From: G963667675 sp963667675
GTDB taxonomy: Bacteria > Chloroflexota > Dehalococcoidia > Lucifugimonadales > UBA3495
Assembly (NCBI GenBank): GCA_963667675.1
Contig: OY763929.1
Location: forward strand, 2,418,001-2,482,000
Direction: 5' to 3'
Length of the DNA: 64,000 nucleotides
Shown here one piece after another: positions 26,277 to 35,175 of this stretch. The notes beneath the pieces are model-generated. The model was given only the letters and a program-made list of their open reading frames with translations. It was not told where the DNA came from and did no database searches. Within the stretch, counting starts at the first letter, position 1. Each line of letters starts with the position of its first letter. The position numbers and the translations under genes were made by a program.

Positions 26277-26624
26277 ATGCTATTTGAAGTAGAGGTATTC
26301 GGCGGGGAGAACAGCCCCATGGACTTGAACCGGGTGTTCGACCTGTTGTCGGAACCCAGCCCCATCACCCAGGTGATCACCGCCGACCCAACCGGCAGCG
26401 ACCGCTGGTGCAGCGTGACGGGCTGGGGTGACGCTGGCCCCTGCCCCGCGCAGGCGGCGCTGGCCGAGGATTCGGGAGAAGGCGTGGTCCTGCTAATCTA
26501 CGGAGGGGACCAGGGCATCAGGCTTAAGCCCGCCGAAAGCGACGAAGAGTGGGGCCTGGGCAGCAGCAGCCAATGGGGTGAAGCCTGCTTGATGCTATCC
26601 AAGGATACTCCCACCAGGAACTAG
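26277..26624 (+). CDS. Hypothetical protein, 115 aa
   Basis: No family recognised. The frame has GC-rich third positions like neighbouring genes. The protein is acidic, with a central segment DRWCSVTGWGDAGPCPAQAALAEDSGEGVVLLIYGGDQGIRLKP. No signal peptide or membrane segment is seen. No strong ribosome site precedes the ATG. It lies between the IS481-like element and tldD, 54 bases before the latter. Confidence 0.5.
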   Translation: MLFEVEVFGGENSPMDLNRVFDLLSEPSPITQVITADPTGSDRWCSVTGWGDAGPCPAQAALAEDSGEGVVLLIYGGDQGIRLKPAESDEEWGLGSSSQWGEACLMLSKDTPTRN

Positions 26625-26678
26625 GCGGGGCTCCGCCACTTATCCCGCACAGAAAAGCCATGCAAGACGCGTCAGCCA

Positions 26679-28142
26679 ATGGATGAGCTAGTTGCGCGAG
26701 CGCTGGACTTGGCCGCGGTCCAAGGCGCAAGCTACGCCGACGTCCGGCTGGTCAACACCGACCGGGAAACGTACGCGGTGCGGAACAGCGTCGTTGACAC
26801 CTTGAGCGCCAGCCAGTCCACCGGCTTCGGCGTTAGAGTGGTGGCCAACGGCGGATGGGGCTTTGCCGCCAGCCACGACTTTTCGCCGTCCGAGGTCGAC
26901 CGGGTTACCGCCCTGGCCGTGCGCATTGCCAAGGCGTCTGCCTTGCAGCCCCCAACCGGCGCTGACGGGAAAAGGGACGGGGTCCGGCTGGGGCCGCCGG
27001 TAACCAGCAGGGGCGTCTATTCTACCCCTCTCGAGATAGACCCGTTCACTATTTCCCCCGACGAAAAACTGGCGTTGCTCCTGGCGGCCGACAAGGAGAT
27101 GGCCCTGGTGAGCGGCACTACCTCGCGCCGGTCCAACTTGGTGCTCATCAGGGAGCATAAGACCTTCGCCAATTCCGAAGGCGCCCACGTGGAGCAGACG
27201 ATATACGAATCGGGCGCCGGCATCCAGACCACCGCGGTCGGCAACGGAGAAGTGCAGCGCCGGTCATACCCCGACTCCCACGGTCTGCAGTTGGGCCGGG
27301 CCGGCTGGGAATATATCCTGGCCATGGACCTGGCCGAAAACGCCCAGCGGACCGCCGAAGAGGCAGTCGCCCTGCTTACCGCCGATCAATGCCCCAGCGG
27401 CGAGACCACAGCCATCATCGGCGGCTGCCAGTTGGCCCTGCAGGTCCACGAGTCCTGCGGCCACGCCGTCGAGCTGGACCGGGCGCTGGGATCCGAAGCG
27501 GCTTTCGCCGGCACGTCCTTCTTGACCCCCGACAAGCTAAACGACTACCGCTACGGCTCGGAGCACGTCAACATCACCGCCGACAGCCTTCGCCTGCCCG
27601 GGCTGGGCGCTTACGGCTGGGACGATGAGGGCGTTCCGGCCCAATCGACTCCCATCATCAAGAACGGACTTTTCGTGGGGTACCTGATGTCCCGGGAGTC
27701 AGCTTCGGTGTTGGGGCTGGAGTCCAACGGCTGCATGAGGGCTTCATCGTGGGACCGCATTCCCTTGGTGCGCATGACCAACGTAAGCCTGGAACCTGGG
27801 GCCTGGTCCCTGGACGATCTGGTAGCCGACACCGACGCCGGAATCTTCATGGAGACCAACCGCTCCTGGTCCATCGACGACCGCCGTTACAACTTCCAGT
27901 TCGGCACCGAGGTGGGCTACGAGATCAAGGGAGGCAAGCTGGGACGCCTGCTGAAAAATTGCACCTACACCGGCATCACGCCCCAGTTCTGGAACTCCTG
28001 CGACGCGGTCTGCAACCAGGACCACTGGGTAATGTGGGGCACTCCCCAGTGCGGCAAGGGCCAGCCGGGGCAGGTGGCACACACCGGGCACGGCGCGGCC
28101 CCGGCCCGGTTCCGCAACCTACAGGTTGGCGTGATGCGATGA
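26679..28142 (+). CDS. tldD: TldD family metalloprotease subunit
   Basis: 487 aa. The zinc motif HExxxH appears as VHESCGHAVELD, followed by the TldD C-terminal region (GTEVGYEIKGGKLGRLLKNCTYTGITPQFW). TldD and its partner form a heterodimeric protease that degrades unfolded peptides and matures some modified peptides in the cytoplasm. The stop codon overlaps the partner's start (ATGA), indicating translational coupling. Confidence 0.92.
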   Translation: MDELVARALDLAAVQGASYADVRLVNTDRETYAVRNSVVDTLSASQSTGFGVRVVANGGWGFAASHDFSPSEVDRVTALAVRIAKASALQPPTGADGKRDGVRLGPPVTSRGVYSTPLEIDPFTISPDEKLALLLAADKEMALVSGTTSRRSNLVLIREHKTFANSEGAHVEQTIYESGAGIQTTAVGNGEVQRRSYPDSHGLQLGRAGWEYILAMDLAENAQRTAEEAVALLTADQCPSGETTAIIGGCQLALQVHESCGHAVELDRALGSEAAFAGTSFLTPDKLNDYRYGSEHVNITADSLRLPGLGAYGWDDEGVPAQSTPIIKNGLFVGYLMSRESASVLGLESNGCMRASSWDRIPLVRMTNVSLEPGAWSLDDLVADTDAGIFMETNRSWSIDDRRYNFQFGTEVGYEIKGGKLGRLLKNCTYTGITPQFWNSCDAVCNQDHWVMWGTPQCGKGQPGQVAHTGHGAAPARFRNLQVGVMR

Positions 28143-29470
28143 TCGGCCGGGGGCGGTGCCAAGCAGTCCTGGACAAGGCTTTGGCGCTTTCCAAGGGCGA
28201 CGACGCGGACTTTTACCTCAGCTTCAAGGAAACGGGGCTGACCCGGTTCGCCAACAACGGCATCCACCAAAACGTGTCCGATGGCGACGCGCAGTTGCAC
28301 GTCCGTATCGTCTTGGGAAAACGGTTGGGAAGGTCGGTGACCAACGACCTCAGCGACAAGGGAGTCGCCAAGGCGGTGGAGCAAGCCCGGCAGGCAGCCC
28401 TCCTCATGCCCGAAGACCCGGACTTCCCAGGCCTGCCGGAGCCAACCGAGGCTGCCACGGTTGACTCCTACGATCCGGATACTGCCTCGTACAGCCCCGA
28501 GGCTCGGGCAGAAATGGCGGCCCTTGTTTGCCGCAAAGCGGAGGCCAGTGCACTGACGGCCTCCGGCGCCTTTCGCACCGGCATCCAGGAAACCGCGGCG
28601 GCGAGCACCCGCGGCGTTAGCGCCTATCACGCCGGCACCTTCACCGCCCTGATCATCACCATGACCAGCGACTCGTCGTCCGGGTGGGCCAAGGGCGGGT
28701 CATGGCGTGTCTCGGACATCGACGCCGAGGCCCTGGCCGACGAGGCAATAGACAAGGCCGTACGGGGACTGAATCCCCAAAGGATAGAACCCGGTAAATT
28801 CACCGTGGTGCTGGACCACTACGCCGTGGACGACATCCTGGCGGCCCTGAGCCTGTACGGCATGAGCGCCCAATCGGTCCAGGAGGGCAGAAGCTGGATG
28901 AACGGCGTCATGGGGCAGCGCGCCATGAGTCCCCAGGTCAGCATCTGGGACGACGGCCTGGACATAGCCGGATGGCCGGTCCCGTTCGATGCCGAGGGCG
29001 TGCCCCGGCAAAAGGTGCACATGGTGAAAGGCGGCGTCGTGGGAGAACCTGTCCACAACTGCTACACCGCAGCGAAAGAAGGCAGGGAATCTACAGGGCA
29101 CCAGCGGAGCCCGTCCGGAGGGCCCACCGCATCCAACTTGTTTATGAAGCCAGGTGAAGACACGCTGGAACAGATGACAGCGTCCACCGGCTACGGCTTG
29201 TACGTCACCCGTTTCTACTACACCCGGCTGATGCACAACCGGGGTTGCGTGATGACCGGCATGACCCGAGACGGCACTTTTCTGATAGAGGACGGCCGCC
29301 TCAGCTACCCGGTGAAAGACTTGCGGTTTACCCAGTCGTACGTCGAGGCCCTGGCCGCGGTCGAAGCGGTGGGCGACAGCGCCAAGTTGTTGCTGAACGA
29401 GCACGGCTTCTCCACCAGGACGCCCAGGCTGAAGCTGTCCGGCTTTAACTTCACCGGGGTCACCGCCTGA
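28139..29470 (+). CDS. pmbA: PmbA/TldE family partner of TldD
   Basis: 443 aa, translated from the ATG at 28139 that overlaps the tldD stop codon. It shares the TldD/PmbA fold (FYLSFKETGLTRFANNGIHQNV near the start; C-terminal GGPTASNLFMKPG and LIEDGRLSYPVKDLRFTQSYVEAL) and lacks the HExxxH motif, as expected for the non-catalytic TldE/PmbA subunit. It works as a heterodimer with the preceding TldD. Confidence 0.92.
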   Translation: MIGRGRCQAVLDKALALSKGDDADFYLSFKETGLTRFANNGIHQNVSDGDAQLHVRIVLGKRLGRSVTNDLSDKGVAKAVEQARQAALLMPEDPDFPGLPEPTEAATVDSYDPDTASYSPEARAEMAALVCRKAEASALTASGAFRTGIQETAAASTRGVSAYHAGTFTALIITMTSDSSSGWAKGGSWRVSDIDAEALADEAIDKAVRGLNPQRIEPGKFTVVLDHYAVDDILAALSLYGMSAQSVQEGRSWMNGVMGQRAMSPQVSIWDDGLDIAGWPVPFDAEGVPRQKVHMVKGGVVGEPVHNCYTAAKEGRESTGHQRSPSGGPTASNLFMKPGEDTLEQMTASTGYGLYVTRFYYTRLMHNRGCVMTGMTRDGTFLIEDGRLSYPVKDLRFTQSYVEALAAVEAVGDSAKLLLNEHGFSTRTPRLKLSGFNFTGVTA

Positions 29471-29533
29471 GCCCTAATCCACATTGGCGTCCATCGACAG
29501 GGTCTCAAACCAGGCTTGACCGGCAAAAAGGCA

Positions 29534-29562
29534 TCCACAGTCACTTGGGACTGTGCTACAAT
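29534..29562 (+). promoter_or_regulatory. Promoter with embedded palindromic operator candidate
   Basis: TCCACA (29534-29539), 17 bp spacer, TACAAT (29557-29562). The perfect inverted repeat CACAGTC-N6-GACTGTG (29536-29555) fills the spacer, a position where a bound repressor would block polymerase. It precedes the alcohol dehydrogenase gene by about 110 bases. Confidence 0.5.
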
Positions 29563-29670
29563 CCCCCACGGTTCCAATTGAAATCCCAGTGCGATTCCGC
29601 CCGCCGACCCTAAACCTCGTGGGCATTCGATGGACCTAAAGTTACGCCCCGAATCCTATGGGAGGTAGCC

Positions 29671-30753
29671 ATGAAAGCCGCCGTGTTGCGCGAAGTCAAC
29701 GCCCCCTTGGAGGTTGAAGAAGTACAGATAGACAAGCCCGGCCCCCGGGAGGTGCTGGTCCGCACCCGGGCCTCCGGCGTCTGTCACAGCGACCTCCATT
29801 TCATCGAAGGCAAGTACCCCATACCCATGCCGGTGGTGCTGGGCCACGAGCCCGCGGGCACGGTGGAGGCCGTGGGAGAGCAGGTGTCCTACGTCAAGCC
29901 CGGAGACTCCGTCATCATGTGCCTTTCGTTGTTCTGCGGCCAGTGCGAAATGTGCCTCAGCGGACGCCCGCACCTTTGCTTCCGGGCCGGCCTGGGCCGC
30001 ACGGAGCAGGACCCGCCCAGGTTGAGTCAAGGCGACAGTCCGGTCGTCCAATTTGGTGAGTTGGGGTCCTTTGCCGAGCAGATGCTGGTCCACGAGCATT
30101 CCCTGGTAAAGGTGCGGGATGACGTGCCCTTCGAGCAACTGGCCCTCATTGGCTGCGGAGTGACCACCGGCCTGGGCGCGGCCCTCAACACCGCCAAGGT
30201 CACGCCCGGCAGCACCGTGGCGGTCATTGGCTGCGGCGGGGTCGGTCTTAGCTGCATCCAGGGCGCGGCCTTGGCCGGGGCTTTGCGCATCATCGCCATT
30301 GACGCGGTGGAGACCAAGTTGCGGTTGGCCCAGGACCTGGGCGCCACCGACGTGGTGGACGCCTCGGGAGGCGCCGTCCCGGAGAAGGTCAGAGAGCTGA
30401 CCGGCGGCGGGGTGGACTATTCCTTCGAAGCCATAGGCCTGAAGGAGACCGCGGAGCAGGCGTTTGCGATGCTGAGGGCCGGCGGCACCGCGACCATCAT
30501 CGGCATGATACCGGTGGGCACCAAGCTGGAATTAGACGGGCCGTCGTTCCTCTACGAGAAAAAAATCCAGGGCAGCATCATGGGCTCCAACCGGTTCCGG
30601 ACCGACATGCCCCGCTACATCGAGTTCTACCTGCAGGGCCGGCTGAAGCTGGACGAAATGGTCTCCCAGCGGCTGAGGCTGGACCAGGTGAACCAGGCAT
30701 TCGACGACATGAAGCAGGGCAGCGTGGCCAGGAGCGTCATCGTCTTCGACTAG
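29671..30753 (+). CDS. Zinc-dependent alcohol dehydrogenase
   Basis: 360 aa medium-chain dehydrogenase. Catalytic zinc ligands are Cys in SGVCHSD, His in LGHEPAG and Cys in LIGCGVTTG. The structural zinc loop CGQCEMCLSGRPHLC has the four expected Cys. The nucleotide site is VIGCGGVGLSCIQGA, with an Asp (IAIDAVETK) suggesting NAD. It oxidises alcohols or reduces aldehydes; substrate unknown. GGGAGG lies upstream of the ATG. It converges with an enoyl-CoA hydratase gene. Confidence 0.92.
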   Translation: MKAAVLREVNAPLEVEEVQIDKPGPREVLVRTRASGVCHSDLHFIEGKYPIPMPVVLGHEPAGTVEAVGEQVSYVKPGDSVIMCLSLFCGQCEMCLSGRPHLCFRAGLGRTEQDPPRLSQGDSPVVQFGELGSFAEQMLVHEHSLVKVRDDVPFEQLALIGCGVTTGLGAALNTAKVTPGSTVAVIGCGGVGLSCIQGAALAGALRIIAIDAVETKLRLAQDLGATDVVDASGGAVPEKVRELTGGGVDYSFEAIGLKETAEQAFAMLRAGGTATIIGMIPVGTKLELDGPSFLYEKKIQGSIMGSNRFRTDMPRYIEFYLQGRLKLDEMVSQRLRLDQVNQAFDDMKQGSVARSVIVFD

Positions 30754-30767
30754 GTCAATCGGCCCGA

Positions 30768-31541
30768 TCAGAAATTCCAGTGGGGCTCCCGCTTGTCCAG
30801 GAAGGCGGCGATGCCTTCCTTGGCGTCCTCGGCCATCAGGTTGTCCACCATCACGCCCTGGGCGAACTTGTAGGCCGCGGGCCGGCCCATTTCCAGTTGC
30901 CGGTAGAACGCCGTCTTGCCGATGGCCAGGGTCTGAGAACTGGCGGAACTGATCTTCCGGGCCATTTCCATCACGGTCGCTTCCAGGTCTTCCGGTGAGA
31001 CCACCCGGTTGACCAGCCCGGACTCCAGGGCTTCCTGCGCCGAGATGGGGTCGCCGGTCAACAGCATCTCCATGGCCTTCTTGGGCATAACCGCCCGCGA
31101 CACGGCAACCCCCGGCGTGGTGCAGAAGAGGCCTATGTGCACGCCCGGCGTGGCAAAGCCGGCGGTCTCGGATGCAACCGCCAGGTCGCAGGTCGCAACT
31201 AGCTGGCATCCGGCCGCGGTGGCCAGTCCCTGCACCTGGGCGATGACCGGCTTGGGCAGCAGGCGGATGCTTTCCATGACCACAGTGCAGTCCTCGAAGA
31301 TGCCGGCGTAGGCCTCCCTGTCGCCGTCTATCATCTCGCTCAAGTCATGCCCCGAGCTGAACACCGGCCCCTCTGAGCGCAGCACCACCACCCTAACCGC
31401 GGGATCGTCCTTGATCTCCGCCAGCAGCCCGTGAAGGGCCCGCAACAGAGCGTTGGACAGGGCGTTCTGCCTGCGCGGGTTGTTCAGGGTGAGCACGGCT
31501 ATGCCGTCTGTTACTTCGCAAAGCACCGGTTCTTGCGACAT
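30768..31541 (-). CDS. Enoyl-CoA hydratase/isomerase family protein
   Basis: 257 aa crotonase fold. The oxyanion-hole segments FSSGHDLSEM and GLATAAGCQLVATCDLAVA are present; the overall pattern (including GLFCTTPGVAVSRAV) resembles the ECHDC3-like subgroup. It probably hydrates or isomerises an acyl-CoA thioester. It starts 44 bases after the SGNH hydrolase in the same direction, so they may be co-transcribed. Confidence 0.88.
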   Translation of the reverse strand: MSQEPVLCEVTDGIAVLTLNNPRRQNALSNALLRALHGLLAEIKDDPAVRVVVLRSEGPVFSSGHDLSEMIDGDREAYAGIFEDCTVVMESIRLLPKPVIAQVQGLATAAGCQLVATCDLAVASETAGFATPGVHIGLFCTTPGVAVSRAVMPKKAMEMLLTGDPISAQEALESGLVNRVVSPEDLEATVMEMARKISSASSQTLAIGKTAFYRQLEMGRPAAYKFAQGVMVDNLMAEDAKEGIAAFLDKREPHWNF

Positions 31542-31585
31542 GGGCTTGCTCCTTCGTGAGTCCGCCGCCGTGACGGCAGGCTCGA

Positions 31586-32605
31586 TTACACGAAGACTAC
31601 GTCCGCCACTTTCCGGCGGAAGTTCTCCGCCATTATCTTGTACCCCTCGGCGCTGGGATGGAGATTGTCCGGGAGCATGTGGGCGTGCTCAGGTCCGAAG
31701 AGGTCCAGGCCGTTGAAGTAGTGGATGTTGCGGTCGCCATGGGCCTGCATAGCCTTGACCGCCCCGGCCATCTCCTCCCGCATCTCCTCCAGTGTAAAGC
31801 CGACGCCGTTGGGGACGGTTTCCCTGGGCGGGGAGATTATGGGGGAAATCACCGCCAGAGGTGTGTCGGGATGCTTTTCTCTGATGACTCGGACAAAGCC
31901 GATGATGCCCGGCGTGAAGGTGCGGAAATTGAAGCTGTTGGCCTCATAGCTATTGATGCCCAGCTTGAGGGAGAGGAAGTCGAAGTCCAGGTCGCGAATC
32001 ATCAGGGCCACCATGGTGTCCATCTGGCATTGACCGCCGTAGCCCAGGCAAGTGAGGTTGAACCCCCGCTTCCGGGCAACGATGGCCGGCCAGGTCTCGC
32101 TGGGTCGTTCGGCGGTGCGGCAGTGGGTGATGGAGCTGCCGTAGGTCAGCCACTTGGGGCGCCTGTCGTCGTAGGATGCAATTGATGCTCCGGGGCTCAA
32201 CTCCACGGACCGCAATCTAAACTCGCCGAACTGGGGCAGCCATAGCTCGATAAGTTTCTCTCCAGCAGGCAAGTCCCCGAAGGTAAACCTATCCAGGCCC
32301 GAAAGCTCTGCCGACCCTTGGTACACCCCGTCGCAAAACAGGTCGACGCCGGCGGACTCCTCCACCGGGTCCACGTTTCCGGTGATGGCCTGGGCGTCGC
32401 TGCGGAACGACAGCCGGGCCCCGGCGGGCATGGCGGCCCGCTCCGTGAGCATGTTGGAGTGGGAGCCGTCTGACAACCTGGAAGGGAACAAGCCCAGGCT
32501 GTCTTGAGGCAGCCGTATCGGCATGACCCAATCCCCGGCGCGCCGGAAAGAGATGACCCCCTGCCAGGTGAGGTTGGGGTCGTCGGGCAAGACTGCTTGG
32601 GGCAT
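31586..32605 (-). CDS. SGNH/GDSL hydrolase with N-terminal beta-sandwich domain
   Basis: 339 aa. Residues about 1-140 form a beta-rich domain of the carbohydrate-binding-like type found in front of some GDSL esterases. The hydrolase core follows with the nucleophile Ser in TYGSSITHC, block II Gly in GYGGQ, block III Asn in LGINS and the Asp-His pair in DNLHPSAEG. No signal peptide is visible, so it is probably cytoplasmic. Esterase or acyl transferase; substrate unknown. Confidence 0.82.
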   Translation of the reverse strand: MPQAVLPDDPNLTWQGVISFRRAGDWVMPIRLPQDSLGLFPSRLSDGSHSNMLTERAAMPAGARLSFRSDAQAITGNVDPVEESAGVDLFCDGVYQGSAELSGLDRFTFGDLPAGEKLIELWLPQFGEFRLRSVELSPGASIASYDDRRPKWLTYGSSITHCRTAERPSETWPAIVARKRGFNLTCLGYGGQCQMDTMVALMIRDLDFDFLSLKLGINSYEANSFNFRTFTPGIIGFVRVIREKHPDTPLAVISPIISPPRETVPNGVGFTLEEMREEMAGAVKAMQAHGDRNIHYFNGLDLFGPEHAHMLPDNLHPSAEGYKIMAENFRRKVADVVFV

Positions 32606-32649
32606 TGGCGTCCTCCCAGCTAGACGATTGTTGCCGCCCTAGCCAGTTT

Positions 32650-32678
32650 AGGGTAATTGGGGCTATTGGGCCTGTCAA
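32650..32678 (-). promoter_or_regulatory. Promoter for the SGNH hydrolase gene
   Basis: Minus-strand TTGACA (32678-32673), 17 bp spacer, TACCCT (32655-32650), 45 bases before the start codon. Confidence 0.6.
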
Positions 32679-32711
32679 CGGCGACGGCGCCTACGCTATG
32701 CCGGATGACGC

Positions 32712-33965
32712 TCACTGCAGTGACCGTACCTGCCGCTGAGTCGCCGTAAAGACCAGGACCGCGGCCGCCAGCAGGCCGGCCAATATGGCCACCGTCATCC
32801 GCGGCCCAATGAACTCCGCGGCCGCGCCGGCCGGCAGCACTCCCAGGGGCATCAGGCCGAAAGTCATCATCATGATGGACGACACCCGGCCCCGGTAGCG
32901 GTCTTCCGAGTGCTCCATAGTCAGGGCCATTACCACCGCCCACCAGACCCCTTCACCCAGCCCGAGCAGCACCATGATGGCCACCGCCGCATAGTACACC
33001 GGTATGGCCGCGACCAGGAACAGCCCTGCCGCGGTCGCCGCCGCCCCCGCAATGAGCAGGTGCCCGCGCCGCCGCGCCCCTATGGAAGCGACGCAGAGGG
33101 AGCCCACCAGGGACCCGGCGCCGATAGCGGTGAGCAGCAACCCCATGGCCGCAGGCCCCAGGTTGTAGACGTCTTTGACGAACACGGCGACCAGCGTGTG
33201 GAAGGGCCAACTCATCAGGAGCGCCACCAGGGTGAACACCAAGAGCGCCAGCACCACGTAGGTGCGCCGGACGTAGGCCAGGCCGTCCTTGATGTCCCGG
33301 ACGACCGCACGCGGTTCCCCTGTGCGGTCGGGATACACTCGCCGGACCCGGGCGGTGATGAGCACCGCCGCGGCCTTAAAAGACGCTATCACCAGAAACA
33401 CGCCGCCCGGTCCCACCAGGGCATAGAGGCCCCCGGCAGCCGCAGGAGACAGGAGGGTGGTGGCGCTGAAGGCAGCGGCGTTGATCGCCATCGCGCCGGT
33501 AAGCTGGGCCCTTTGCACCAGTTGCGGGATGATGGCCTGCCGGGCCGGCATCATGAAGGAGAACAGGCTTCCTTCTATCATGGCCATCGCGGCCAGGTGG
33601 GACCAGTGAATCCGGTCCGTCAGGATCAGCGCCGCGATGACCAGGGACACCGCGGCCTCCGCAGCTTGGCCCGCTTGAATGACGTATTTCCGGTCGAAGC
33701 GGTCGGCCACCACTCCGCCCAGGAGGGACAGTGCCAACGTGGGGACGGCGAATCCCATCTCCACCACGCCGAGGAGAAACGCGGAGCTTGTGAGGTCGTA
33801 GACCAGGTACCCGACCGCCACCAGTTCCATCGAGAAGCCGGCCGACAGGAACACCATGCCGAACCACAGGTTGCGGAAGTCCCGGTTGGACAGCGAGGAA
33901 AAGGCCGTCAGCCAGCGGCCGCTTACGACCGCAGGAAGCTGTCTCAGATGCAACGAAGAGGGCAA
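32712..33965 (-). CDS. MFS transporter (EntS-like)
   Basis: 417 aa with about 12 hydrophobic segments. The family signature between helices 2 and 3 appears as GGVVADRFDRKYVIQAGQA, and the pattern (FRNLWFGMVFLSAGFSMELVAVGYLVYDLT at the N-terminus) matches MFS_3/EntS-type exporters. It probably exports a small molecule by proton antiport. No linked biosynthetic genes indicate the substrate. Confidence 0.88.
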   Translation of the reverse strand: MPSSLHLRQLPAVVSGRWLTAFSSLSNRDFRNLWFGMVFLSAGFSMELVAVGYLVYDLTSSAFLLGVVEMGFAVPTLALSLLGGVVADRFDRKYVIQAGQAAEAAVSLVIAALILTDRIHWSHLAAMAMIEGSLFSFMMPARQAIIPQLVQRAQLTGAMAINAAAFSATTLLSPAAAGGLYALVGPGGVFLVIASFKAAAVLITARVRRVYPDRTGEPRAVVRDIKDGLAYVRRTYVVLALLVFTLVALLMSWPFHTLVAVFVKDVYNLGPAAMGLLLTAIGAGSLVGSLCVASIGARRRGHLLIAGAAATAAGLFLVAAIPVYYAAVAIMVLLGLGEGVWWAVVMALTMEHSEDRYRGRVSSIMMMTFGLMPLGVLPAGAAAEFIGPRMTVAILAGLLAAAVLVFTATQRQVRSLQ

Positions 33966-34003
33966 GTGTACCTACGGGGCCAATGACGCAACCTTGCGCC
34001 GCG

Positions 34004-34825
34004 CTACTGGAGCTCGACCCGGCGGCGCAGGTAGGCGTCGGACTCCATGATTTCCGGGACCCGGGGCGTCAAACCTTCGAAGTCGTCGGTCACCGCCTGG
34101 ATGAGGCGGCCGCTCATGTTTCCCGCCTGGTCGCTGGTCAGGAACACTGCAAGCTCGGCGGCCCGCTCCATGGAAGCGCCTCGGCCGGTGACCACCCTCT
34201 CCCCCCACTCCGCCAACTCCTCGTCGCCCAGGGCTACTGCGGCGGCGTGGGTCTCGTCCCACATGGCCGTGTGAATCGACCCGGGGGACATGGCGTTGAC
34301 CTGGATGTTTTTGCCCTGCAACTCCTGGTAAAGCGTCTCGGTAATGTCGACCAATGCGGACTTGGAGGCCCCGTAGGCCGACAGGTTGCGGCCGCCCACG
34401 CCGGACATGTTGACGATCTTGCCGCTGTTCCTGGCCAGCATGGTGGGCAGCACGGCCCGGCAGCAAAGGAACACGCCGACGACGTTGAGATTGATCGTCT
34501 GCACCCAGTGGGAGACGTCGTTGTCCTGGAGCGGCCCGACGGGCCCGACGATGCCGGCGTTGTTCACCAGGATGTCTATCGTGGGATAGCATTCCAGGGT
34601 CTTGGAGACCATCGCTTCGACCTGCTGCGGGTCGGTGACGTCGGTGGGGATTGCGCAGGCCGGGGCGCCCAGGGCCTCCACCTGCCGGGCCGTCTCCTCC
34701 AACTCCGCCGCGGTCCGGGCCGCCAGGGCCAGCTTGGCGCCTTCCCTGGCGTAGGCCGCGGCGATGGCGCGGCCGATGCCCCGCCCCGCGCCGGTAATCA
34801 ACGCCACCTTGCCGTCCAATCGCAT
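34004..34825 (-). CDS. Short-chain dehydrogenase/reductase
   Basis: 273 aa from the second Met. Nucleotide motif TGAGRGIG, NNAG at about residue 90, catalytic Ser region NMSGVGG and YGASK are all intact, unlike the SDR at 4.3 kb. FVDG-type C-terminal features are replaced by a longer tail ending YLRRRVELQ. Likely an NAD(P)-dependent alcohol/ketone oxidoreductase in the cytoplasm. The start with MRLDGKVALIT is preferred. Confidence 0.88.
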   Translation of the reverse strand: MRLDGKVALITGAGRGIGRAIAAAYAREGAKLALAARTAAELEETARQVEALGAPACAIPTDVTDPQQVEAMVSKTLECYPTIDILVNNAGIVGPVGPLQDNDVSHWVQTINLNVVGVFLCCRAVLPTMLARNSGKIVNMSGVGGRNLSAYGASKSALVDITETLYQELQGKNIQVNAMSPGSIHTAMWDETHAAAVALGDEELAEWGERVVTGRGASMERAAELAVFLTSDQAGNMSGRLIQAVTDDFEGLTPRVPEIMESDAYLRRRVELQ

Positions 34826-34892
34826 GTGCACCTCTCCGTACCGGGTGTCAACCGTGGACCCTGCGCCGGGGCTTGTCTAATGAGGCTGCCCG

Positions 34893-35163
34893 GTCTGTCC
34901 GTTCCCCCTTCGATTTCCCTCAGGCCGAACGAACAGACCTCTCACCGCGAACGGGGCAATCGAAGGGCCTGCCCGCTCGCCCAAAGCCTGTCCTGCGCTC
35001 GTCGCAAGGCCCCGCCCCAACCAGCCATCCCCGCCTCCCAACCCGTCATTCCCGCGGAGGCGGGAATCTAGAACCCTTCGGCCTCAACCGTCCCCCGGTA
35101 CCTGTCCTAAGCCCCCCACCCGTCCAGTTCCCCCTTCGAGAGCCTCAGGACGAACGGACAGCC
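34893..35163. repeat. Cluster of REP-like palindromes
   Basis: A family A palindrome at 34893-34938 (GTCTGTCCGTTC / GAACGAACAGAC), a family B hairpin at 35048-35067 (ATTCCCGC-GGAG-GCGGGAAT) and a second family A unit at about 35120-35163. Nothing coding is supported here. Confidence 0.8.
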
Positions 35164-35175
35164 CCCTCTGGCAAC

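Noticed and set aside
29516..29562. TTGACC as -35 for TACAAT upstream of the alcohol dehydrogenase
   Set aside because: The spacer would be 35 bp; TCCACA at 17 bp is the workable alternative.
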